From an uncultured bacterium (GTDB lineage: Bacteria; Gemmatimonadota; Gemmatimonadetes; Longimicrobiales; RSA9), in the NCBI GenBank assembly GCA_937995995.1, contig CALKIP010000125.1:1-6799 (forward strand): 6,799 nucleotides of DNA, given 5' to 3'. Below the pieces are notes generated by a model that made no database searches, was not told where the DNA came from, and was given only the letters and a program-made list of their open reading frames with translations. Of the stretch, positions 1 to 5,958 are shown piece by piece; position 1 is the stretch's first letter; each line of letters begins with the position of its first letter. A program made the translations under genes and the position numbers.

Positions 1-225
1 AATCGCCCGAGTGCCCCCTGTCGCCGATGAGGGAACGGGAGCGGGGCTATGCGTCCCGCATCATATCTACAATAAGCTGCGCCGCCGGCATCCCGTTCGG
101 GCGATGTGGAGAGGAGGACATCGCGCCGCGGGCACCGGAGGCGCCATCATCGTGACCTGGGGATTACCAGGCGCTACCGGGAATTCGTCGGCGCACCACC
201 GTGAACGGCGTGCACCGTCGGCACA
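1..225. other. Non-coding left flank
   Basis: I find no convincing gene here. Short open frames exist on both strands, but none has family motifs or a good ribosome site. The stretch follows the stop of the minus-strand sugar transferase, so it is that gene's 3' side plus possibly the upstream region of whatever lies left of the window. An AT-richer island at about 60-76 stands out in GC-rich sequence. It contains TATGAT (minus strand, 65-60) and TACAAT (plus strand, 68-73), both resembling a -10 box but without a matching -35. A 5-bp stem CCTGG/CCAGG (156-160 with 167-171) is also present. Confidence 0.45.
186..220 (-). terminator. Weak imperfect hairpin after the sugar transferase stop
   Basis: The arms 186-196 and 210-220 pair at 9 of 11 positions around a 13-base loop, beginning six bases beyond the minus-strand stop codon at 226. 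No T-tract follows on the minus strand, so this is not a classical intrinsic terminator. It could be an end-protecting hairpin or chance pairing in GC-rich DNA. Confidence 0.18.
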
Positions 226-993
226 TCACCAGCCGCCCTTCCGGAAGAGCATCACCGGGATCGTCCGCAGCATGATCTTCATGTCTTCCCACGCCGATCG
301 GCGGTGCACGTATTCCAGGTCGAAGCGGAGCTTGTTGCGGACGTCATCGATACAGCAGTCGTAGGACTGGTTGACCTGTGCCCACCCCGTGATCCCGGGG
401 AGAACCTGCTGCCGCCGCGGGTATTGTTCGATCTGGTTGCGGAGGTCGATGAAGATGTCCGGCTGCTCGGGCCGCGGGCCGACGATGTTCATGTCGCCCT
501 TGAGCACGTTGATGAGCTGCGGCAGTTCGTCGAGGCGGTACTTTCGCAGCACGCGCCCGATCGGCGTCACACGGGGGTCGTCCGGACTCGCCCAGACCTG
601 GGCCGCTGCCGGCTCCACGCGCATCGTGCGGAATTTGTAGATGGTGAAGAGCCGCCCGCCGTAGTCGATCCTGCGGCGTCCATTGCTCGTATCCGGCCGC
701 CCCTGGCGACGGTCGAGGCCGACGCGCTTCTGGCAGTAGAAGACCGGCCCCGGCGAGGACAGCTTGACCAGGAGCGCGATCACCAGCATCACCGGCGCGG
801 AGAGGACGAGGCCGATCACGGCCACGATCACGTTCACCAGCCGGCGGGCTCGGTCGACGTTGCTCGGGGCGGGTGTGGACGTCCACACCGACCAGCCGGG
901 ATGCTGTTGTAGCGATGCCCGGGCCTCCTCACCGGTGGGAATGGCCGGAACCCGATCCACCGTTTGGACTCCGCCTTCAATGGTATAGAACAT
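226..993 (-). CDS. Polyprenyl-phosphate sugar-1-phosphate transferase (short monotopic type)
   Basis: This is a bacterial sugar transferase (WcaJ/PglC/ExoY-like superfamily). It moves a sugar-1-phosphate from a nucleotide sugar to the lipid carrier undecaprenyl phosphate at the inner face of the cytoplasmic membrane, the first committed step of exopolysaccharide or capsule repeat-unit synthesis. Seen in the 255-residue product: one hydrophobic segment at about 53-76 with P67 as a possible helix break, then SPGPVFYCQKRVG (80-92), FTIYKFRTM (116-124), RLDELPQL with the acidic pair D155-E156 matching the catalytic Asp-Glu of PglC, VGPRP (171-175), LPGITGWAQVNQ (198-209) and a C-terminal block with DLEY. 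There is no four-helix N-terminal region as in WcaJ, so this is the short form. Residues 97-113, rich in Arg and Gly, form a loop between two conserved blocks. The sugar cannot be predicted. It is divergent from the Wzc-like gene. The ATG at 993 lacks a good ribosome site; a GTG at 960 is better placed. Confidence 0.93.
   Translation of the reverse strand: MFYTIEGGVQTVDRVPAIPTGEEARASLQQHPGWSVWTSTPAPSNVDRARRLVNVIVAVIGLVLSAPVMLVIALLVKLSSPGPVFYCQKRVGLDRRQGRPDTSNGRRRIDYGGRLFTIYKFRTMRVEPAAAQVWASPDDPRVTPIGRVLRKYRLDELPQLINVLKGDMNIVGPRPEQPDIFIDLRNQIEQYPRRQQVLPGITGWAQVNQSYDCCIDDVRNKLRFDLEYVHRRSAWEDMKIMLRTIPVMLFRKGGW
969..975 (-). promoter_or_regulatory. Ribosome-binding-site candidate favouring a GTG start at 960
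   Basis: On the minus strand GGCGGAG (975-969) lies eight bases before an in-frame GTG at 960-958, codon 12 of the longer reading. The upstream ATG at 993 has no comparable purine-rich site. The true sugar transferase may therefore start at 960 and be 244 residues long. The first 11 residues of the long form contain no family motif, so protein content does not decide between them. Confidence 0.4.
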
Positions 994-1061
994 AGGATTC
1001 GTCGATTTCGAGAGCGGCCTCGGGGCCCCTCCATCAGGGAGACGTCATGTCGACGGGCCGC

Positions 1062-1077
1062 TGGGAAGTGCAATGCT
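1062..1077 (+). promoter_or_regulatory. Weak sigma-54-like -24/-12 sequence (rightward)
   Basis: TGGGAAGTGCAATGCT has GG and GC at the exact sigma-54 spacing and agrees with TGGCACRNNNNTTGCW at nine of twelve informative positions. The -12 half reads ATGC, not TTGC. If used, it would give a leader of nearly 500 bases before the Wzc-like gene, running through the heptamer array. Matches of this quality can arise by chance, so this is only a candidate. Confidence 0.18.
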
Positions 1078-1276
1078 CATGCGCAGTCCCGAGCAGGGGT
1101 GTAGTGCGGCGTAAGTGGTTGTGCCGTATGTCCGAATGCGCCGCTGCCCTCGTCTCTTTCCGGGCGGGTTTCGTGGCGATTCAACGACTGGTGTGGGAGT
1201 AGCACGACACCGCACACGACACGGGCCACATACCAAGAAACCCGGTCGCCCCCGCCCCGCTCCCACTGCGCCACCC

Positions 1277-1340
<64 letters not shown>

Positions 1341-1349
1341 CCGCACCCC

Positions 1350-1365
1350 TGCAACGCCGCTCCCA
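1350..1365 (-). promoter_or_regulatory. Sigma-54-like -24/-12 sequence (leftward)
   Basis: Read on the minus strand, TGGGAGCGGCGTTGCA has TGG at -24 and a perfect TTGCA at -12 with correct spacing. The CAC part of the -24 element is degenerate. The predicted start point falls around 1339, exactly at the edge of the heptamer array, so the array would be the first transcribed sequence of a leader of about 345 bases before the sugar transferase. A sigma-54 activator gene in the same window makes this more interesting than a lone match. Sequence alone does not establish it. Confidence 0.3.
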
Positions 1366-1402
1366 CCCTTGTTGCGGGGTCGCAACGTCCGGGCGGGGCG
1401 GG

Positions 1403-1428
1403 GTTTTCGATTCCGAAGGACCGAAAAC
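1403..1428. promoter_or_regulatory. Inverted repeat, possible operator or hairpin
   Basis: GTTTTCG (1403-1409) and CGAAAAC (1422-1428) are perfect inverted arms. Inside them TCC (1412-1414) and GGA (1418-1420) pair around GAA, so the 26-base element is nearly symmetrical. It lies just upstream of the weak sigma-70-like -35 at 1438, a usual place for a regulator to bind. In RNA it could also fold as a hairpin. The A/T-rich arms stand out against the GC-rich surroundings. Confidence 0.4.
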
Positions 1429-1437
1429 ACGAGATTC

Positions 1438-1467
1438 TTGTGTAGTCGCGCGGCAACCGGCTATCGT
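1438..1467 (+). promoter_or_regulatory. Weak sigma-70-like promoter for the Wzc-like operon
   Basis: TTGTGT (1438-1443) and TATCGT (1462-1467) are separated by 18 bases, a partial match to -35 and -10 boxes. Transcription would begin near 1474, giving a leader of about 100 bases before the ATG at 1575. It is the best-placed housekeeping-type candidate I find for the rightward genes, but it matches only three and four of six consensus bases. Confidence 0.22.
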
Positions 1468-1481
1468 ACGGGCACGCCCGT
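1468..1481. promoter_or_regulatory. Short GC palindrome
   Basis: ACGGGC (1468-1473) and GCCCGT (1476-1481) are perfect inverted arms separated by AC. It directly follows the proposed -10 box at 1462-1467, where a bound repressor would block initiation. A two-base loop does not fold well as RNA, so a DNA-binding site is the likelier reading if it is functional at all. GC-rich palindromes of this size can occur by chance. Confidence 0.25.
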
Positions 1482-1559
1482 GTGCGCGGGTACCGTGATT
1501 GCTCCACTCCTGGCGGCTCCATCTGAGGGCCGTGCTTCGCATCACCTGATCAGAATTCC

Positions 1560-1565
1560 GAGGGG
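1560..1565 (+). promoter_or_regulatory. Ribosome binding site of the Wzc-like gene
   Basis: GAGGGG ends nine bases before the ATG at 1575. This supports that start over the in-frame ATG codons at residues 22 and 34. Confidence 0.6.
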
Positions 1566-1574
1566 TCCCTGCCG

Positions 1575-3983
1575 ATGTCCAGTGATCACCCCAATGGTGG
1601 CGAGCGACTACCGTCGCTCGTGGATCCGAATACCACGATGCCCACGACGGCGCCGTCCGGGAACGGTGCGGCCATGTATGCGGGCGATGATTTCGAGGAA
1701 CCCGGGTCGAAGGCGAATCTGGGGCGGTACCTTGCCGCGGTCTGGCGCTACAAGTGGCTGATCCTGGTGCTGGTCGTCCTCGGCACGGCGGCCGGTTTCG
1801 GTGCAAGCCGACTCGTGCAGCTCCGCTATGCGGCACAGGTCACGATCTGGGTGGAGGTGCCGCAGCGTGGCCAGTTGGAGCAGGGCCCGATCCAGACTGG
1901 TCAGCTTCTTCAATCCACTGCCTGGATCGACCTCCTGAGGTCCTTTACCGTACTGGGCCCCGTGGTCGCCGAGAAACGCCTGTACCTTCGGCCCGGATCG
2001 GAGGCGGACACCGCGGTTTTCTCCGGGTTCTCGCTCACGGACCGACCACGCCCCGGCACGTACCATCTCACCCTGAGTGCGGATGGGCGGATGCTCCGCC
2101 TCGCCACGGCCGAGGGCAGGCTGCTCGAGGAGGTGCAGGCAGGTGATTCCGTCGGCACCGAGCTGGGGTTCGTCTGGCGCCCCGACCCGTTGGCGCTCAG
2201 GCCGGGCCAGAGTATCCAGTTCACCGTCCGCCATCCTCGAGACGAGGCGCTCCGCCTGGCCGAGAGTATCCAGCCACGCATGGCGGCGCGTGAGGCCAAT
2301 TTCCTTCAGCTCCGCCTGGAGGGCAGAAATCCCGAGCGCATCACGGACGTGCTGAACGCCGTGGCGCACCGCTACGTGGAAGCGGCGGCGGACCTGAAGA
2401 ACTACAAGCTGAACGAGTTCGCGGAGATCCTGAACGAGCAGCTCATGTACGCGGAGGAGAACCTCCGTCGGGCGGAGATCGAGCTGGAGAGCTTCCGTGT
2501 GCAGACCGTCACGCTGCCAACGGAGCGGGCGACGCCGATCGCGCCGGGGATCGCGGAAACCCGTGCCACGGTCTTCAGCAACTTCTTCGACCTGAAGTTC
2601 GAGCAGGAACAGCTCCGTCGCGACCGCGAGGCGATCGAGTCGGCGCTGGCCGCGGCGCGGGACTCGTCGCTCGCCATCGCGGGGCTGGAGCACGTGCAGT
2701 CGGTGCGCGGCTCGTCGGAGATGATGCAGGCGCTCCAGACGCTCACGACGAGGAGGGCGGAGCTTCGCACGCTTCGAGCGCAATACACGGATGAGTACCT
2801 GCCCGTGCGCCAGCTACTGGGCGAGATCCAGGAGCTGGAAACCCGTACGATTCCCGGGCTCGCCCGGACATTGACGAACGAGTTGGCCACGCGGGAGGCC
2901 CGAATCGAAGGGATGATCCAATCCGCGTCGACGGAGCTCGAGGAGATCCCTCCGCGCCAGCTCGAGGAGATGCGGCTCACACGTCAGGTGGCGGTCGCCG
3001 AGAACCTCTACACCACGCTTCGCCAGCGCTATGAGACGGCGAAGCTCGCGGCCGCGAGCAGCGTTCCGGACCTGCGGATCCTGGATGAGGCGATGGTGCC
3101 ACAGCAGCCGGTGAGCGATCCGCGAATCCAGCTCATCTTGATCGCGTTCATGGGCAGCCTCGGCTTGGGGCTTCTCGGCGCCATCCTTCTCGACCGCTTC
3201 GACAAGCGTTTCCGCTACCCCGAGCAGGTCACGCAAGGGCTGCGGCTGAACATTCTGGGCGCGATCCCCGAGGTGCCGGGAAAGAAAAAGATCCGCGATG
3301 GCGCCTCCTCGCACGTGATCGAGGCGTTCCGCGAGTTGCGTCTGAGCGTGGTGCACGCGCACGGCACCGCGGGCCCGCTCCTCACCACGGTCACGAGCGG
3401 TGGCAGCGGCGACGGCAAGTCCTTCGTCACCGCGAACCTCGCCCTCTCCTTCGCGGACCAGGGGCACCGCACGCTCCTCATCGATGGCGACCTGCGCCGC
3501 GGTGGTCAGCACCGGCTCTTCGGGTGCGACCGCAAGCCGGGCCTCACCGACCTCCTGATGGGCAACGCGGATCTCGCGGATGTGGTTCGGGAAACGTCGT
3601 ACCCTGCACTGCACCTGATCCCCTCGGGGACGCGTGTGCAGGCCGCGCCGGAACTCCTCGGTGCGCCGGCGATGGCCGAGCTCATGCGCAATCTGCGCTC
3701 ACGCTACTCCGTGATCCTGATCGACAGCCCCCCACTCGGCGCGGGGGTGGATCCCTTTATCCTCAGCACCCTGACCGGGAGTCTGGTACTGGTGTTCCGG
3801 ACGGGTTACACCGATCGCGTCTTTGCCGAGGCCAAGCTCGACCTGCTGGACCGCCTGCCGGTCCGGATCCTCGGTGCCGTGCTCAACGCGGTCCCGCCTC
3901 GCGGCGTATACCGCTACTACACATACCTGCCCGGCTACGAGAGTCATGAGGAAGAGCAACTCGTTCGGCAGCTACCGGGTTGA
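1575..3983 (+). CDS. Wzc-like polysaccharide co-polymerase and tyrosine autokinase (BY-kinase)
   Basis: This inner-membrane protein of 802 residues joins a Wzz chain-length region to a cytoplasmic tyrosine kinase. It controls chain length and export of exopolysaccharide through cycles of autophosphorylation and oligomer assembly. Seen in order: a polar, Pro/Thr-rich N-terminal tail (1-50); transmembrane helix 1 (about 61-80); a large periplasmic part with long charged helices (about 270-450) and the conserved block ending VPDLRILDEA; P509, P512 and P516 before transmembrane helix 2 (about 518-539); the oligomerisation motif E583-x2-R586-x2-R589; Walker A GGSGDGKS (609-616, K615); Walker A' LLIDGDLRR (D637, D639); Walker B VILIDSPP (D717); and a C-terminal tyrosine cluster (Y779, Y781, Y782, Y784, Y788). 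All kinase motifs are intact, so it should be active. It probably heads an operon with the export gene 22 bases downstream. No partner tyrosine phosphatase is visible in the window. Confidence 0.95.
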   Translation: MSSDHPNGGERLPSLVDPNTTMPTTAPSGNGAAMYAGDDFEEPGSKANLGRYLAAVWRYKWLILVLVVLGTAAGFGASRLVQLRYAAQVTIWVEVPQRGQLEQGPIQTGQLLQSTAWIDLLRSFTVLGPVVAEKRLYLRPGSEADTAVFSGFSLTDRPRPGTYHLTLSADGRMLRLATAEGRLLEEVQAGDSVGTELGFVWRPDPLALRPGQSIQFTVRHPRDEALRLAESIQPRMAAREANFLQLRLEGRNPERITDVLNAVAHRYVEAAADLKNYKLNEFAEILNEQLMYAEENLRRAEIELESFRVQTVTLPTERATPIAPGIAETRATVFSNFFDLKFEQEQLRRDREAIESALAAARDSSLAIAGLEHVQSVRGSSEMMQALQTLTTRRAELRTLRAQYTDEYLPVRQLLGEIQELETRTIPGLARTLTNELATREARIEGMIQSASTELEEIPPRQLEEMRLTRQVAVAENLYTTLRQRYETAKLAAASSVPDLRILDEAMVPQQPVSDPRIQLILIAFMGSLGLGLLGAILLDRFDKRFRYPEQVTQGLRLNILGAIPEVPGKKKIRDGASSHVIEAFRELRLSVVHAHGTAGPLLTTVTSGGSGDGKSFVTANLALSFADQGHRTLLIDGDLRRGGQHRLFGCDRKPGLTDLLMGNADLADVVRETSYPALHLIPSGTRVQAAPELLGAPAMAELMRNLRSRYSVILIDSPPLGAGVDPFILSTLTGSLVLVFRTGYTDRVFAEAKLDLLDRLPVRILGAVLNAVPPRGVYRYYTYLPGYESHEEEQLVRQLPG

Positions 3984-3993
3984 GGCAGAAGAC

Positions 3994-4000
3994 AGAGGAG
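3994..4000 (+). promoter_or_regulatory. Ribosome binding site deciding the export gene start
   Basis: AGAGGAG lies in the short gap after the Wzc-like stop. Two ATGs in tandem follow, at 4003 and 4006. The spacing from AGGAG is two bases to the first and five to the second, so 4006 is the better start. The two products differ by one methionine. Confidence 0.7.
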
Positions 4001-4005
4001 AGATG

Positions 4006-4800
4006 ATGGAGATCCGGATGCAAAGAGCGGCATTTGTACTCGTCTATGCCTTCCTCGGTGTGCTCCTCCTCGCGGGTGTGTCGGATGCCCAATCCAGGAA
4101 TGACTGGGATGCCTCGCGCTTTCATGTGACGCGCGAGGAGTTGCAGGAGCTGCTCTCGACGTACGAGGAGGCGGCACGCTCCAGGGCGTACAGTGATGAC
4201 CTGCGGACGAGGGCCCGCTACGAGGCCGACCTGATCCGGGGGCGGCTGGAGAGCGGCGACTTCCAGGTCGGCGACCGCATTATCCTCACGGTCGAGACAC
4301 AACCCACGCTGACCGAGACCTTCACGGTCGGTACGGGCACGATGCTCTCGCTACCGCTGATCGGTGACATCCCGCTCACGGGCGTACTCCGCTCGGAGCT
4401 GGAGCACTACCTGACGGAACAGATCGGCCGCTATGTGAGAAACCCGGTGGTACGGGCCCGCTCGCTGATCCGGGTTTCGGTGCTCGGCGCGGTTGGGCAA
4501 CCGGGCTTCTACGTGGTCGGATCCGAATCGCTGTTGACGGATGTGCTGATGATGGCAGGTGGGCCGGGGCCGGCGGCACAACTCACGAAGATTCGTATAG
4601 AGCGGGGCAACGAGTCGATCTGGGAGGGCGATCCACTTCAGCAGGCCATCATCGAAGGGCGCACGCTCGACCAGCTCAGCCTCAGGGCGGGCGACCGCAT
4701 CATCGTGCCGAATGAGGCCCAGGGCAGCTGGCTCAGCACTCTACAGATCGTCGGGACGGTGGCAGGGATCGCCTGGGCAGTCATGCGGATCTTCCAGTAG
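4006..4800 (+). CDS. Polysaccharide export protein (Poly_export and SLBB domains)
   Basis: This 264-residue secreted protein belongs to the Wza-related outer-membrane polysaccharide export family, which forms or contacts the channel carrying the polymer out of the cell. Seen: a short basic N-terminus, a hydrophobic signal core (about 8-25) and a probable signal peptidase I site after SDA (A28-Q29). No lipobox cysteine is present, unlike Wza. Residues 41-82 are charged and probably helical. The Poly_export domain begins at SGDFQVGDRI (83-92) and runs to about 150. An SLBB domain follows, with VLGAVGQPGFYVV (159-171) and LMMAGGPG (181-188), ending in LRAGDRIIVP (226-235). A last hydrophobic segment (about 246-263) could be the outer-membrane helix seen in Wza. 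The chain is shorter than Wza, with one clear SLBB domain. It is co-transcribed, most likely, with the Wzc-like kinase upstream. Confidence in the family is high; the exact pore architecture is inference. Confidence 0.93.
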   Translation: MEIRMQRAAFVLVYAFLGVLLLAGVSDAQSRNDWDASRFHVTREELQELLSTYEEAARSRAYSDDLRTRARYEADLIRGRLESGDFQVGDRIILTVETQPTLTETFTVGTGTMLSLPLIGDIPLTGVLRSELEHYLTEQIGRYVRNPVVRARSLIRVSVLGAVGQPGFYVVGSESLLTDVLMMAGGPGPAAQLTKIRIERGNESIWEGDPLQQAIIEGRTLDQLSLRAGDRIIVPNEAQGSWLSTLQIVGTVAGIAWAVMRIFQ

Positions 4801-4813
4801 GCAAGGCGCCTAC
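4797..4813. terminator. Palindrome spanning both convergent stop codons, possible bidirectional terminator
   Basis: GTAGGC (4797-4802) and GCCTAC (4808-4813) are perfect inverted arms around AAGGC. The left arm contains the TAG of the export gene and the right arm the TAG of the histidine kinase on the other strand. The genes are only nine bases apart, so any shared terminator must lie here or inside the coding sequence. There is no T-tract on either side and the stem is only six base pairs, so termination strength is doubtful. Confidence 0.4.
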
Positions 4814-5958
4814 AACGTACTCGCGGGCGGCAGCTCCAGTTCGAAGAAGAACCGGGTTCCCCGGTCCGACTCGGTCTCGACCTCCAGCGTCGAGCCCATC
4901 GCCTCGACAAGCCGCCGGCAGATGGCCAGTCCCAGGCCGCTCCCCGAGAAGTAGAATCCCTTCCGCGCCCGGGTACGTCGCACGGGCTGATAGAGCGTCG
5001 ACATCACCTCGGGATTGATCCCCCGACCGGTGTCGCGCACGGAAAAAATGACGCGGGACATGCCGCGTGCCGTGACGGTGATCTCGACGCCGCCATCGTC
5101 GGTGAACTTGATGGCGTTGGTGAGGAGGTTCAGTAGCACACGGCCCAGGGCGACGGGGTAGCCCAGGCGCTGATCGGCGATCGGTGGCGTGATCCAGATC
5201 GTCAGCCCCTTTTCCTCGGCCATGGGCTGCACCACGTCGAAGACGAGCTGGAGCATCTCCGTGATGGAGAAAGGCGAGGGATCGGCATCGACGAGGTAGT
5301 TACCATCCCGGGCCAGTTCGATGACGTCGCTCACCACCGCCTGTAGCGCGAGCGCCGCGCTGTAGATGATGCCGAGCTGACGGCGCTGGATGTCGTTGAC
5401 CTCGCCGCTCTGCCCCTTCCGCAGCGTTTCCGAGAGGAAGAGAATCGAGGTCAGCGGAGAGCGCAGGTCGTGGGCGACCTCGACAACGAGGTCCAGCCCA
5501 CCGGGTACGGCAAGATAGTTCTGGAAGCGCTGGTCCCAGCGGGGCTCAAGCTGCTCGCGTGCGCGCTCGATCGCCCGCAACATCGTGAGCATGCGCTCGG
5601 CATCGGGCTCGGCGGCGCGCATCGACCACCGCTCTATGAGTGCGGAGCGGACCAGTTCGACCAGGCGCCGCCGCAGGATTTGGCTCGCCGTGGTCTCGGG
5701 TTTCCATTCCGGGACCTCAGCCTCCGACTCGATCGTGCGCAACAGGAGGACGAGGTCGTTTATGAATTCGTCGTCATCGATCGCCTCGCCCAGGTCGTTC
5801 TCCCACGATCGGGCAATGCGCTCGCCGACGTACCGAAGGTCGGGGCACTGGATTGCGGACAACCAGTCCGAGTCGGACTCCGCGACCGCCCCACCGACGT
5901 CACTCTCGGCATCCTGCGCCGCGCACTCCGGGGAGTCGGCCGGACGGGTCGTGCTCAT
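4810..5958 (-). CDS. Soluble sensor histidine kinase
   Basis: This 382-residue kinase should autophosphorylate on histidine and pass the phosphate to a response regulator, most simply the sigma-54 activator encoded just upstream. Seen: an acidic N-terminal stretch (1-35); a mostly helical region (about 40-150) of no family I can name, the presumed sensory or oligomerisation part; the H-box AHDLRSPLTS with H163 in a HisKA domain (about 155-217); the N-box with N277 and N281; the G1 box DTGRGI (309-314); and the G2 box GSGLGL (339-344). The catalytic boxes are intact. No transmembrane helix or signal peptide is visible, so it should sense a cytoplasmic signal or a protein partner. Position S167 holds Ser where phosphatase-competent HisKA proteins often have Thr or Asn. 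Its ATG overlaps the activator stop as ATGA, preceded by AAGAG (5969-5965), so the two are translationally coupled. Confidence 0.93.
   Translation of the reverse strand: MSTTRPADSPECAAQDAESDVGGAVAESDSDWLSAIQCPDLRYVGERIARSWENDLGEAIDDDEFINDLVLLLRTIESEAEVPEWKPETTASQILRRRLVELVRSALIERWSMRAAEPDAERMLTMLRAIERAREQLEPRWDQRFQNYLAVPGGLDLVVEVAHDLRSPLTSILFLSETLRKGQSGEVNDIQRRQLGIIYSAALALQAVVSDVIELARDGNYLVDADPSPFSITEMLQLVFDVVQPMAEEKGLTIWITPPIADQRLGYPVALGRVLLNLLTNAIKFTDDGGVEITVTARGMSRVIFSVRDTGRGINPEVMSTLYQPVRRTRARKGFYFSGSGLGLAICRRLVEAMGSTLEVETESDRGTRFFFELELPPASTL

Noticed and set aside
60..73. Promoter in the AT-richer island near the left edge
   Set aside because: TATGAT and TACAAT resemble -10 boxes, but neither has a plausible -35 at the right distance, and the gene they would serve is not visible.
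304..912. 202-codon plus-strand open frame
   Set aside because: It is antisense to the sugar transferase, whose family motifs run throughout the other strand.
1189..1204. Another sigma-54-like match on the plus strand
   Set aside because: Only TGG and AGCA are present with the right spacing; it serves as a reminder that partial matches occur by chance here.
1471..1486. Sigma-54 site beginning GGCACG
   Set aside because: The -24 half is good but the following GC is one base too far away, which is strongly unfavourable for sigma-54.
1608..2783. 391-codon minus-strand open frame inside the Wzc-like gene
   Set aside because: It is an antisense shadow caused by GC-rich codons; its composition is rich in Arg, Leu and His with no domain, and the plus-strand protein is clearly real.
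2814..3614. 266-codon minus-strand open frame
   Set aside because: It is antisense to the kinase domain of the Wzc-like gene, with no recognisable motif or ribosome site.
3823..4005. N-terminal extension of the export protein
   Set aside because: The frame is open upstream, but it overlaps the Wzc-like gene and would bury the signal peptide. The AGGAG site and the signal sequence fix the start at 4003 or 4006.
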